Source: a virus. Taken from it: a DNA stretch of 21,421 nt. Each line of letters opens with the position of its first letter. The stretch's first letter is position 1. Below, piece after piece: positions 1 through 5,275 of this stretch. Made by a program: the position numbers and the translations under genes. The notes under the pieces were generated by a model. The model was not told the DNA's origin and made no database searches. It was given only the letters and a program-made list of their open reading frames with translations. The stretch is from the IMG/VR virus record IMGVR_UViG_3300042516_000445, positions 1 to 21,421 of that record. One strand, given 5' to 3'.

Positions 1-55
1 TGGCAATCAGGATGAATTGAAATCACCAACGATGTTAAAAGAGGAGCTAGACCGT

Positions 56-370
56 ATGAATGAAAAGTCATTATCAAAACCTATTAAGAAGTCTAAACCA
101 ATAGCTAAAAGCAATAAGGTTAATGAGACTATCAACGATAACAAGACGAAGGACATACAGGATATGTATGTAAGATGGTTTAAAGAAGAAAAGGTAATAA
201 GTGAAAATGATAAAGATGCTGTGATGTTGGTGCAACGCAGCAATGTTGCATGGCAACAATACATTGAGCAGCTGGATGCCCAGTTCAGAATGATAGTGAG
301 CGAGGGACTGCGGAAACCAGACGATGTACTGGCACTAACAGTCAGCATCCTTGCAGATAAAGGCTTGTAA
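56..370 (+). CDS. Hypothetical protein with Lys-rich N-terminus (start uncertain, may extend off the left edge)
   Basis: I do not recognise this protein. The frame is open from base 2 onward, so the gene may begin before the window. Possible starts inside it are TTG 17, ATG 32 and ATG 56. I chose ATG 56 because GAGGAG at 41-46 lies nine bases upstream of it, while ATG 32 has no clear ribosome site. From ATG 56 the product is 104 residues. The first 35 or so are rich in Lys, Ser and Asn and look disordered. The rest is mostly helical and ends with a Leu/Val-rich stretch (DDVLALTVSILADKGL). No catalytic motif or membrane segment is visible. It precedes the packaging genes, where T7-like phages often carry small uncharacterised proteins. 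Confidence is good that it is coding and low on the start. Confidence 0.6.
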   Translation: MNEKSLSKPIKKSKPIAKSNKVNETINDNKTKDIQDMYVRWFKEEKVISENDKDAVMLVQRSNVAWQQYIEQLDAQFRMIVSEGLRKPDDVLALTVSILADKGL

Positions 371-541
371 CAAACCCAAATGTCCGTATGGGAATGGGAC
401 AGGCAAGGGGTGGGGTGGCAATACGAAATAATGAAGGTGCATCAGCTGGCTAAGTCATTGATTATTGGAGACCCACCTTACCCTCCCCCACGGTCTGCCA
501 CTAGGGTGGGGGTATGTCACACAATTTTTTGGAGAGAAAAC
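371..541 (+). other. Intergenic segment with G/C-strand-biased tract and a GC hairpin
   Basis: This 171-base gap separates two small genes. Its frame is open (an ATG at 380 reads through into the gene at 542), but that N-terminal extension is rich in Trp, Pro and Gly and has no good ribosome site, so I treat it as non-coding. It contains a G-run-rich stretch around 401-420 and a hairpin with a perfect 7-bp stem, CCCCCAC (485-491) with GTGGGGG (506-512), and a 14-base loop. A T-tract follows at 525-530, twelve bases after the stem. That gap is long for a classical intrinsic terminator, so this may be a weak terminator or an RNA processing or regulatory hairpin. Confidence 0.3.
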
Positions 542-691
542 ATGGAAAAGTTACACAATCTAGTTCTTGAGATGTTGAGAATGGGTTTAACCCCAGAGAC
601 AATATCTGAGATGTTGCAGAAGGAGAAAGTTGCGCTATTACAGACAACTGAGTATATTGATGCTATGCGAGAGCATGATTTCAAACCATAA
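542..691 (+). CDS. Small hypothetical helical protein (49 aa)
   Basis: The start is ATG 542, with GGAGAG at 531-536 five bases upstream. A longer in-frame reading from ATG 380 exists but lacks a ribosome site and has an odd composition. The 49-residue product is predicted helical throughout. It contains MGLTPETISEMLQKEK, which resembles a short helix-turn-helix-like segment ('LTPE-I-ML'), followed by another helix. A DNA-binding role is only a guess. The family is not recognised. The gene ends 17 bases before the next start, and a purine-rich ribosome site (AAAAGAGAGG) lies between them, suggesting cotranscription. Confidence 0.55.
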   Translation: MEKLHNLVLEMLRMGLTPETISEMLQKEKVALLQTTEYIDAMREHDFKP

Positions 692-708
692 AAAAGAGAG
701 GTTAAAAA

Positions 709-960
709 ATGAGTACTTTTGAACACAAAGAAGGTAAGGGTAGTTTGTTGATTAATACCTATAAGAAGGATGAAAGACATCCTGACTTTAAGGGCAGTAT
801 CAAGATTAATGGCCAGACGTATCAGATAGCAGCTTGGAGAAAGCAGACTAAGACTGGTACAGATATGTACAGTATTTCTGTAGAACAGGGTTGGAGTGGT
901 GGGGGAGGCAATTTGCCCAGAGTAAGCGTACCTGATGCAGATAACGATATGCCATTCTGA
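709..960 (+). CDS. Small single-stranded-DNA-binding-like protein (putative)
   Basis: An 83-residue protein with a beta-rich core (KGSLLINTYKK..HPDFKGSIKINGQTYQIAAWRK) and a C-terminal tail ending in DADNDMPF. The core resembles small phage and plasmid proteins with an OB-like or DUF736-like pattern, in which alternating strands surround 'HPD-KGSI-I-G--Y-ISAW'. The acidic tail ending in Pro-Phe mimics the tip of bacterial SSB proteins (DDDIPF), which recruits replication partners. A role in ssDNA binding or replication is therefore plausible, but it rests on pattern recognition rather than an alignment. The protein is about half the length of classical SSB. The gene has a GAGAGG ribosome site and overlaps the next start by one base (TGATG), so it is probably translationally coupled to the small terminase. 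Confidence 0.6.
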   Translation: MSTFEHKEGKGSLLINTYKKDERHPDFKGSIKINGQTYQIAAWRKQTKTGTDMYSISVEQGWSGGGGNLPRVSVPDADNDMPF

Positions 961-1391
961 TGACTACAAAGGATGAGTTAAAGAATCAAATCCCATCCAT
1001 GCAAAACTGGGGTGGGATTAGGTCTATTACTAAAAGGTTAGAGCGAAGTGCCACGATTGTAGAGAACCGTGAGGCAGTCGCTTATACCTTGCTTTGTATG
1101 GCCAATACGAAGATTACAGATATCATGGAATGGGACTCTGCTGGCAATGTCTCAGTTAAGTCCGCTAAGGATATTCCAGAACACGCTTTACAAGCCATTA
1201 AGAATATTCGTCAAAGAACTGATAAGGATGGCAACTCAACGATAGAGATTGAGATGTTTGACAAGATTGGTGTGCTGAGAATCTTGGCTAAAGCTAGTGG
1301 ACTATTGGATGCGCCAGATGAATCTGATAAGCCGTCTGTGATTGGAGTCAATATTAAACCACCAGACATAATTGATGTGGAGGAAAGATAA
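960..1391 (+). CDS. terS: Terminase small subunit (DNA packaging)
   Basis: A 143-residue protein expected to recognise viral DNA and guide it to the large terminase and portal. The C-terminal half matches the pattern of phage small terminases: 'DIMEWDSAGNVSVKSAKDIP' (about residues 54-73), a conserved 'ALQAIKNI' helix, a beta strand (TIEIEMFDK), then 'IGVLRILAKASGLL', and finally 'VIGVNIKPPDIIDVEER', which resembles the Ile/Val-Pro tail of such subunits. The N-terminal region (residues 1-50) is helical and probably holds the DNA-binding domain. Position directly before the large terminase supports the call. Both ends overlap neighbours by one base. I see no sign of damage. Confidence 0.8.
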   Translation: MTTKDELKNQIPSMQNWGGIRSITKRLERSATIVENREAVAYTLLCMANTKITDIMEWDSAGNVSVKSAKDIPEHALQAIKNIRQRTDKDGNSTIEIEMFDKIGVLRILAKASGLLDAPDESDKPSVIGVNIKPPDIIDVEER

Positions 1392-1594
1392 TGAATGATT
1401 ATATTTTGATGGCTATCTTGTTATTAATTAACTCGCTTGGCTGGTTATATACACTTTCTAAGTACAAGCATCTTACAAGCTGGTTAAAAGACCAGGCTCC
1501 TATGACTTGGGAGGTTTATAACCGAGTCGGTAAAACTGGATGTGAATGTGATGAGCTTTGCAATCAAGGCCGTAACTGTAAGAATACTAGATGA
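1391..1594 (+). CDS. Cys-rich single-pass membrane microprotein
   Basis: A 67-residue protein with one N-terminal hydrophobic segment (YILMAILLLINSLGWLYTL, residues 4-22) and a soluble tail carrying four Cys in the pattern C-x-C-x3-C-x5-C near the end (GCECDELCNQGRNC). There is no lipobox, so it is probably an anchored protein rather than a lipoprotein. The Cys cluster suggests a metal site or disulfides. It starts on the last base of the terS stop (TAATG) with GGAGGAAA upstream, and its TGA overlaps the large terminase start (ATGA). It is thus locked into the packaging operon. A lysis-related role (holin- or spanin-like) is conceivable, but nothing specific supports it. Confidence 0.65.
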   Translation: MNDYILMAILLLINSLGWLYTLSKYKHLTSWLKDQAPMTWEVYNRVGKTGCECDELCNQGRNCKNTR

Positions 1595-3150
1595 GCAATG
1601 TAAAAGAGAAAAGTAGTAAGGCATTGCCTGAGGGTGGGATTAATTTAAACTTTTCTAAAAGCCCAGAGATTTATAAGTTCTTACAATCCAAGGCATTTGT
1701 CCGTGCAGTCATGGGTCCTGTGGGGTCTGGTAAATAGTATGCGTGTTGCGCAGAGATATTTATCAAGGCTTTACAGCAAAAGCCCTCCCCTATAGACGGC
1801 ATCCGTTATAGCCGTTTTGCAGTTGTTCGGAATAGCTATCCGATGCTTAAGACTACCACAATTAAGACGTGGTTGGATATGTTTCCTGAGGCTACTTTTG
1901 GACCAATGCTCTATACGCCTCCGATTACGCATCACATCCGTCTGCCAGCCAGAGATGGCGCAGCTGGTATTGACTGCGAAGTTATCTTCTTGGCCTTGGA
2001 CCAGCCAAAAGATGTGCGTAAATTGCTCTCTTTGGAATTAACTGGTGCTTGGGTGAACGAGGCAAGAGAGTTACCAAAGGCTGTCATTGATGGATTAACT
2101 CATCGTGTAGGTCGTTATCCTACAAAACGAGACGGTGGTGCAAGTTGGCACGGCATCATTATGGATACCAACCCTATGGATGATGACCATTGGTGGTACA
2201 GGCTTGCTGAAAAAGAAAAGATGACAGGTGCTTATGCCTGGAAGTTCTTTAATCAGCCAGGTGGCGTGGTTGAGGTAGCCCATGAAGATTTGCCTGAGAA
2301 TCCTGAGGCCAATGACCATATCTTTGCTAGTGGCAAGTGGTGGAAAGTCAATCCTAGAGCTGAGAACCTAGAGAATTTACCAGCTGGTTACTATCAGCAG
2401 ATGCTATTGGGTAAAAACTTGGACTGGATTCGCTGTTACGCAGAGGGCAAATATACCTACGTGCAAGAGGGTAAGCCTGTCTGGCATGAATATGATGACA
2501 ATCTAATGAGTGGGGATGTGGTTTTGGACCCTACCGTACCAATTCAAGTTGGCCTAGACTTTGGTTTGACCCCAGCTGCTGTGGTTGGCCAGCGTTTGCC
2601 GTCAGGTGTGTGGCAAATTCTTGATGAGATTGTTACTTTTGACATGGGTCTTGAGCGATTTGGCCAGCAACTGCTGTCTGAATTGAACGCTAAGTTCCCT
2701 GGTATGCAAGTATTGGTCTGGGGAGACCCAGCTGGTATGCAAAGAGATGCGATTTATGAGGTAACTGCGTTTGATTACCTAAGAACTCTAGGGCTTAGAG
2801 CGCAGCCAACCCCATCTAACGACTTTAAAGTACGTAGAGAATCAGCAGCTGCTCCGATGCAACGACTAATCGGTGGTAAACCAGGGCTATTGGTGAGCCG
2901 TGAGTGCAAGATGTTGCGTAAATCCTTGTCTGGTGGCTACCATTTCAAGCGTATTGCGGTGGGCGCTGGCCATGAACGGTTTAAAGATGCGCCAAATAAG
3001 AACGAACACTCACATATTGGTGATGCTTTTGGCTATTTGTTGCTCGGTGGTGGTGAGCATAAGCGATTAACCAAGTCTAGTGACCTAAGTAACAAGACTT
3101 TTGTGGCTCAAACCGTGGCTAATACAGACTTTGATATCTTTGGCAGATGA
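1591..3150 (+). pseudogene. terL: Terminase large subunit, interrupted by an in-frame TAG in Walker A
   Basis: The full reading is 519 codons plus stop. It begins at ATG 1591, overlapping the previous TGA, and carries TAG at 1735-1737 (codon 49). On either side the sequence is a normal packaging motor. The P-loop GPVGSGK (residues 42-48) is followed by TAG where Ser/Thr is expected. A Walker B-like GAWVNEARE follows near residues 152-160. The C-terminal RNase H-like nuclease has Asp candidates in GLDFG (D323), WGDPAG (D379) and HIGDAFGYL (D478). TerL powers translocation of DNA through the portal and cuts concatemers. No frameshift is present, and the first ATG after the TAG is at 1843, which would give a product lacking the P-loop. 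This is therefore a nonsense mutation, a sequencing error or a suppressed amber; one C-to-A change (TCG to TAG) would explain it. Confidence 0.88.
1735..1737 (+). other. In-frame amber codon at the Walker A Ser/Thr position of terL
   Basis: The codons read GGT CCT GTG GGG TCT GGT AAA TAG TAT GCG, that is GPVGSGK, stop, YA. Homologous P-loops have Ser or Thr after the Lys. The downstream frame stays open for a further 470 codons in the same phase. Two other genes in the window end in TAG, so TAG is not globally reassigned on simple reading. Confidence 0.9.
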
Positions 3151-3638
3151 TAAAAATACCGTATGACGTTTTAAATAAGGATATCCATAAAAGAAAAGGG
3201 ATGTTCTTTATGCCGTTTGTGATTGACCACTATGACCAGATGGATGTCAGGCAGCCTGAGTTGTTAGCTGTAGCCAGGGGTTACGAGTTGCGACAGATGA
3301 TTGCTGGCCAAGCAGACATGGGTACGGCAATGACTACCTTTCTACACGGTAAACCGATTGCCATTACAGGAGTTGTTTACTTTTGGAATGGCGTTGGTGA
3401 GCTGTGGTCTTTGTTTGATGAATCAATCAGGCAAAAGCCAGCGACTATGCTTAGGACTGGTAAATCGTATTGCGATATCGCAGTTAGATATCTCCACTTG
3501 CACAGATTACAAATAACTGTTAGAACTGACGATAATAGGGCAATTAACTATGCAAGGCATCTTGGTTTTGATACTGAGGCTACCTTGAAGGAATATGGCC
3601 CAGACCGTGTGGATTATTTACTGATGACGAGGTTTTGA
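3147..3638 (+). CDS. T7 gp13-like virion-associated protein with acetyltransferase (GNAT) fold
   Basis: A 163-residue protein that looks like a GNAT fold. It has an N-terminal 'RQPELLAVARGYELRQMI' helix, central strands 'PIAITGVVYFWNGVGELWSLFDE', a helix with 'AVRYLHLHRLQITV' and the typical C-terminal 'NRAINYARHLGFDTEATLKEYG'. Phages of the T7 group carry such a protein (gp13 family, Phage_T7_Gp13), which in T7 is needed for particle assembly. The gene follows terL with a four-base ATGA overlap. Whether it binds acetyl-CoA is unknown: the canonical Q/RxxGxG/A loop is not clear, and RTGKSYCDIA sits roughly where it would be. The call rests on fold-like pattern and position; a free-standing acetyltransferase is the alternative. 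Confidence 0.7.
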   Translation: MIKIPYDVLNKDIHKRKGMFFMPFVIDHYDQMDVRQPELLAVARGYELRQMIAGQADMGTAMTTFLHGKPIAITGVVYFWNGVGELWSLFDESIRQKPATMLRTGKSYCDIAVRYLHLHRLQITVRTDDNRAINYARHLGFDTEATLKEYGPDRVDYLLMTRF

Positions 3639-3639
3639 T

Positions 3640-3882
3640 ATGGGTGGATTGTTTAGTAAGCCTGACAACTCTGCTGCGATGGCGCAGATTGAAGAACAGA
3701 AAAAAGAGAATGAGAGATTGCGTATGCAAGCTGAGTCTGAGCAAAAAGACTTGGCTGCACAACAAGCAGCTCGTACTCGTAGCCGCACTCGTGGCGGTAG
3801 CCGTATGCTTTTAGCAGATACACGCCTAAACCCTGAGGCTGGTATTGAGCAGAAATTAGGGTCTAACGGAATGGGAGCGTAA
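3640..3882 (+). CDS. Small hypothetical protein with C-terminal 'RLNPEAGIE' motif (copy 1)
   Basis: An 80-residue protein. It starts MGGLFSKP, has a charged, probably coiled-coil middle (MAQIEEQKKENERLRMQAESEQ), an Arg-rich stretch (ARTRSRTRGGSR) and the motif MLLADTRLNPEAGIE. The last motif is shared with the next gene, so the two look like diverged paralogues or members of one short-motif family. Short phage proteins ending in an 'RGxRxLLSxxR' motif are common near terminase and portal genes, but their function is unknown to me. The ribosome site ACGAGG at 3627-3632 supports ATG 3640. Confidence 0.65.
   Translation: MGGLFSKPDNSAAMAQIEEQKKENERLRMQAESEQKDLAAQQAARTRSRTRGGSRMLLADTRLNPEAGIEQKLGSNGMGA
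3823..3848 (+). repeat. Direct repeat, copy 1 (paralogue C-terminal motif)
   Basis: A 26-base stretch encoding TRLNPEAGIE, repeated at 4074-4099 with only two silent third-position differences. The core CCTGAGGCTGGTATTGA is identical in both copies. Confidence 0.85.
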
Positions 3883-3884
3883 TC

Positions 3885-4130
3885 ATGGGCGGAGCAGTTG
3901 CACCAATCGTAAAACCAGTAGCAAAAGTATTAGGTATTAGCGGTGGCAGTAGTTCACCTCAACCAGCAGCAGCTGTAGAAAAAGTTGCTGCTAAAGCATC
4001 TCGTATGGATGAGGAGCAAGGCGCAAGGATGCGTGGTGCTAGACGTAGAGGCCGTCAGTTGTTATCTGATGCTCGTCTAAATCCTGAGGCTGGTATTGAA
4101 ACCCTTGGTGGAGGCAATAACCTTGGATAA
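3885..4130 (+). CDS. Small hypothetical protein with C-terminal 'RLNPEAGIE' motif (copy 2)
   Basis: An 81-residue protein with an N-terminal MGGAVAPIVKPVAKVLGISGG segment (Val/Ala/Pro-rich, possibly amphipathic), an Ala-rich middle, an Arg-rich stretch (RMRGARRRGRQ) and LLSDARLNPEAGIE, which matches the preceding protein. The N-termini of the two differ (coiled coil against Gly/Pro-rich), so only the C-terminal motif appears conserved; it may be a docking peptide for a common virion partner. The gene begins two bases after the previous stop, with GGGAGCG upstream. No known domain is visible. Confidence 0.65.
   Translation: MGGAVAPIVKPVAKVLGISGGSSSPQPAAAVEKVAAKASRMDEEQGARMRGARRRGRQLLSDARLNPEAGIETLGGGNNLG
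4074..4099 (+). repeat. Direct repeat, copy 2 (paralogue C-terminal motif)
   Basis: Partner of the repeat at 3823-3848. It lies in the equivalent position of the neighbouring gene and encodes ARLNPEAGIE. The two mismatches are both silent C/T third positions. Confidence 0.85.
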
Positions 4131-4131
4131 G

Positions 4132-4278
4132 ATGCAGAAGAAAGTTGCTAAAGTTATGCGAGAGTATAAGGCTGGTGGCTTACATTCTGGCAAAGGTGGC
4201 CCAGTAGTCAAGTCTCAAAAACAAGCCGTAGCGATTGCTATGTCTGAGGCTGGTTACAAGCAAAAGGAAAAGAAATGA
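4132..4278 (+). CDS. DUF6496-like small basic protein
   Basis: A 48-residue Lys-rich protein, MQKKVAKVMREYKAGGLHSG..GPVVKSQKQAVAIAMSEAG. This matches a pattern I know as DUF6496: 'KV--VM-E-K-G-LHSG--GP-V--RKQAIAIALSEAG'. It is frequent in phages and bacteria and its function is unknown. The predicted shape is two helices with a Gly/His turn, and it is basic enough to bind nucleic acid. The start is ambiguous: ATG 4132 has no well-spaced ribosome site, whereas TTG 4123 has GGAGG at 4110-4114 eight bases upstream and would add three residues. I kept ATG 4132 because family members begin there. The stop overlaps the next ATG (ATGA). Confidence 0.7.
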   Translation: MQKKVAKVMREYKAGGLHSGKGGPVVKSQKQAVAIAMSEAGYKQKEKK

Positions 4279-4430
4279 AAGCTGGACTTTATGCCAATAT
4301 CCATAAAAAGCGTGAGCGTATAGCTGAAGGCTCTGGTGAGAAGATGCGTAAGCCTGGTGCTGAAGGTGCGCCAACGGATGCTGCATTTAGAAAAGCAGCT
4401 AAAACAGCAATGAAACCTAAGAAGAAATAA
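4275..4430 (+). CDS. Small basic 'LYANIHKKRERI' family protein (51 aa)
   Basis: This short gene starts at ATG 4275, overlapping the previous TGA, and ends at TAA 4430, whose last base begins the next ATG. The 51-residue product starts MKAGLYANIHKKRERIAEGS and continues with GEKMRKPGAEGAPTDAAF and a Lys-rich tail. The pattern 'GLYANIH-KR-RI--GSGEKMRKPG--GAPT---F--AAKTA' recurs in many phages beside terminase and portal genes. Its function is unknown. The strong basic charge suggests DNA or RNA contact. The tight coupling on both sides argues that it is real in spite of its size. Confidence 0.75.
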   Translation: MKAGLYANIHKKRERIAEGSGEKMRKPGAEGAPTDAAFRKAAKTAMKPKKK

Positions 4431-5005
4431 TGGCCATTGAAGTCAAACGTGAGTCGCTAGATACAAAAGCACGTCATGTAAGTCCAGCTTATGTGGATAA
4501 AGATGGTGTTCATTACCTAGCAAGCTCTGATAAACCATTCCCTACTGTGGATGTAAACCATTTACGTTTACACGAGGGCAGAGCGTATTACGTTTATCGT
4601 GTTGAATCATCTTTAGCAGTCAACGGCAATCTTGATATTGCAGTTGCTTGGCCAGCTGGTGTATTCCCTCATGCAGTATTTAACTATCAATGCGGTGGTG
4701 ACTCAAGATTCTATGTCTATGAGGCTCCAACAACTAGCGGTGGCACAGCTTTAACTATCCACAGGCGCAATCGTGCATTGGAAACAACTAGTACAGGTGC
4801 CGCTGTATATGCTCCAACTGTGTCTAGCGTAGGCAATGAAATCTTTGCTGAGATTATCACTAGCGGACAGGGTGGTACAGGTGCTGGTGGCGGTGGTTAT
4901 ACATACGAGTATGTGCTTAAACCGTTGACAACTTATTTATTTAGATTAACAAACATTAACTCTCAGGCTCATATAGCTGAGTTATTGATTGAGTGGTACG
5001 AATGA
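4430..5005 (+). CDS. Beta-rich structural protein, possible capsid decoration or head fibre protein
   Basis: A 191-residue protein dominated by beta strands. Recognisable segments are 'HLRLHEGRAYYVYRVES' (around 44-60), 'LDIAVAWPAGVFPHAVF', 'YVYEAPTTSGGTALTIHRRNR', a Gly-rich turn (SGQGGTGAGGGG) and a closing 'YEYVLKPLTTYLFRLTNIN..AELLIEWYE'. I associate this pattern with a family of phage structural proteins that form jelly-roll-like surface or decoration subunits. The exact role is inferred, not shown. It lies between small basic genes and the portal, starts on the last base of the previous stop, and its stop overlaps the next ATG (ATGA), so it belongs to the same transcription and translation unit. 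Confidence 0.65.
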   Translation: MAIEVKRESLDTKARHVSPAYVDKDGVHYLASSDKPFPTVDVNHLRLHEGRAYYVYRVESSLAVNGNLDIAVAWPAGVFPHAVFNYQCGGDSRFYVYEAPTTSGGTALTIHRRNRALETTSTGAAVYAPTVSSVGNEIFAEIITSGQGGTGAGGGGYTYEYVLKPLTTYLFRLTNINSQAHIAELLIEWYE

Positions 5006-5274
5006 AGAAAGAGCATAAGAACCCTAAGGGCGGTCTTACTGAGGCTGGTCGTAAATACTTCAAGAGAACTGAAGGTGCGAACCTAAAAGCTCCAGTTAAA
5101 GAAGGTACGAATCCTAGACGTGTATCTTTTGCCGCTAGATTCGGTGGAATGGCTGGTCCATTAGTTGATGAGAATGGTAAGCCAACAAGATTGAAGTTAG
5201 CCCTAAAGGCTTGGGGTTTTGGTAGCAAAGAGGCAGCTCGCAACTTTGCTGAAAGAAATAAGAAAAAGGATTGA
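5002..5274 (+). CDS. DUF6321-like small basic protein
   Basis: A 90-residue protein, MKKEHKNPKGGLTEAGRKYF.., with 'VSFAARFGGMAGPLVDENGK' and 'PTRLKLALKAWGFGSKEAAR' and a Lys-rich end. This matches the pattern of DUF6321 phage proteins ('NPKGGLT--GR---KR--G-NLK--V', then 'RRKSF--R--G--GP--D--GKPTR--L---AWG'). Function is unknown. The start is ATG 5002, overlapping the preceding TGA; an upstream in-frame GTG at 4993 lies inside the previous gene and is less likely. With the DUF6496-like and 'LYANIH' proteins it forms a set of three small, strongly basic proteins placed between terminase and portal. Confidence 0.75.
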   Translation: MKKEHKNPKGGLTEAGRKYFKRTEGANLKAPVKEGTNPRRVSFAARFGGMAGPLVDENGKPTRLKLALKAWGFGSKEAARNFAERNKKKD

Positions 5275-5275
5275 T

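Noticed and set aside
380-541. N-terminal extension of the 49-residue gene from ATG 380
   Set aside because: No ribosome site at ATG 380, odd Trp/Pro/Gly-rich composition, and a strong GGAGAG site in front of ATG 542.
1843-3150. A separate, shorter terminase gene starting at ATG 1843
   Set aside because: This start has no convincing ribosome site and would lack the P-loop; the upstream frame encodes the missing N-terminus in phase.
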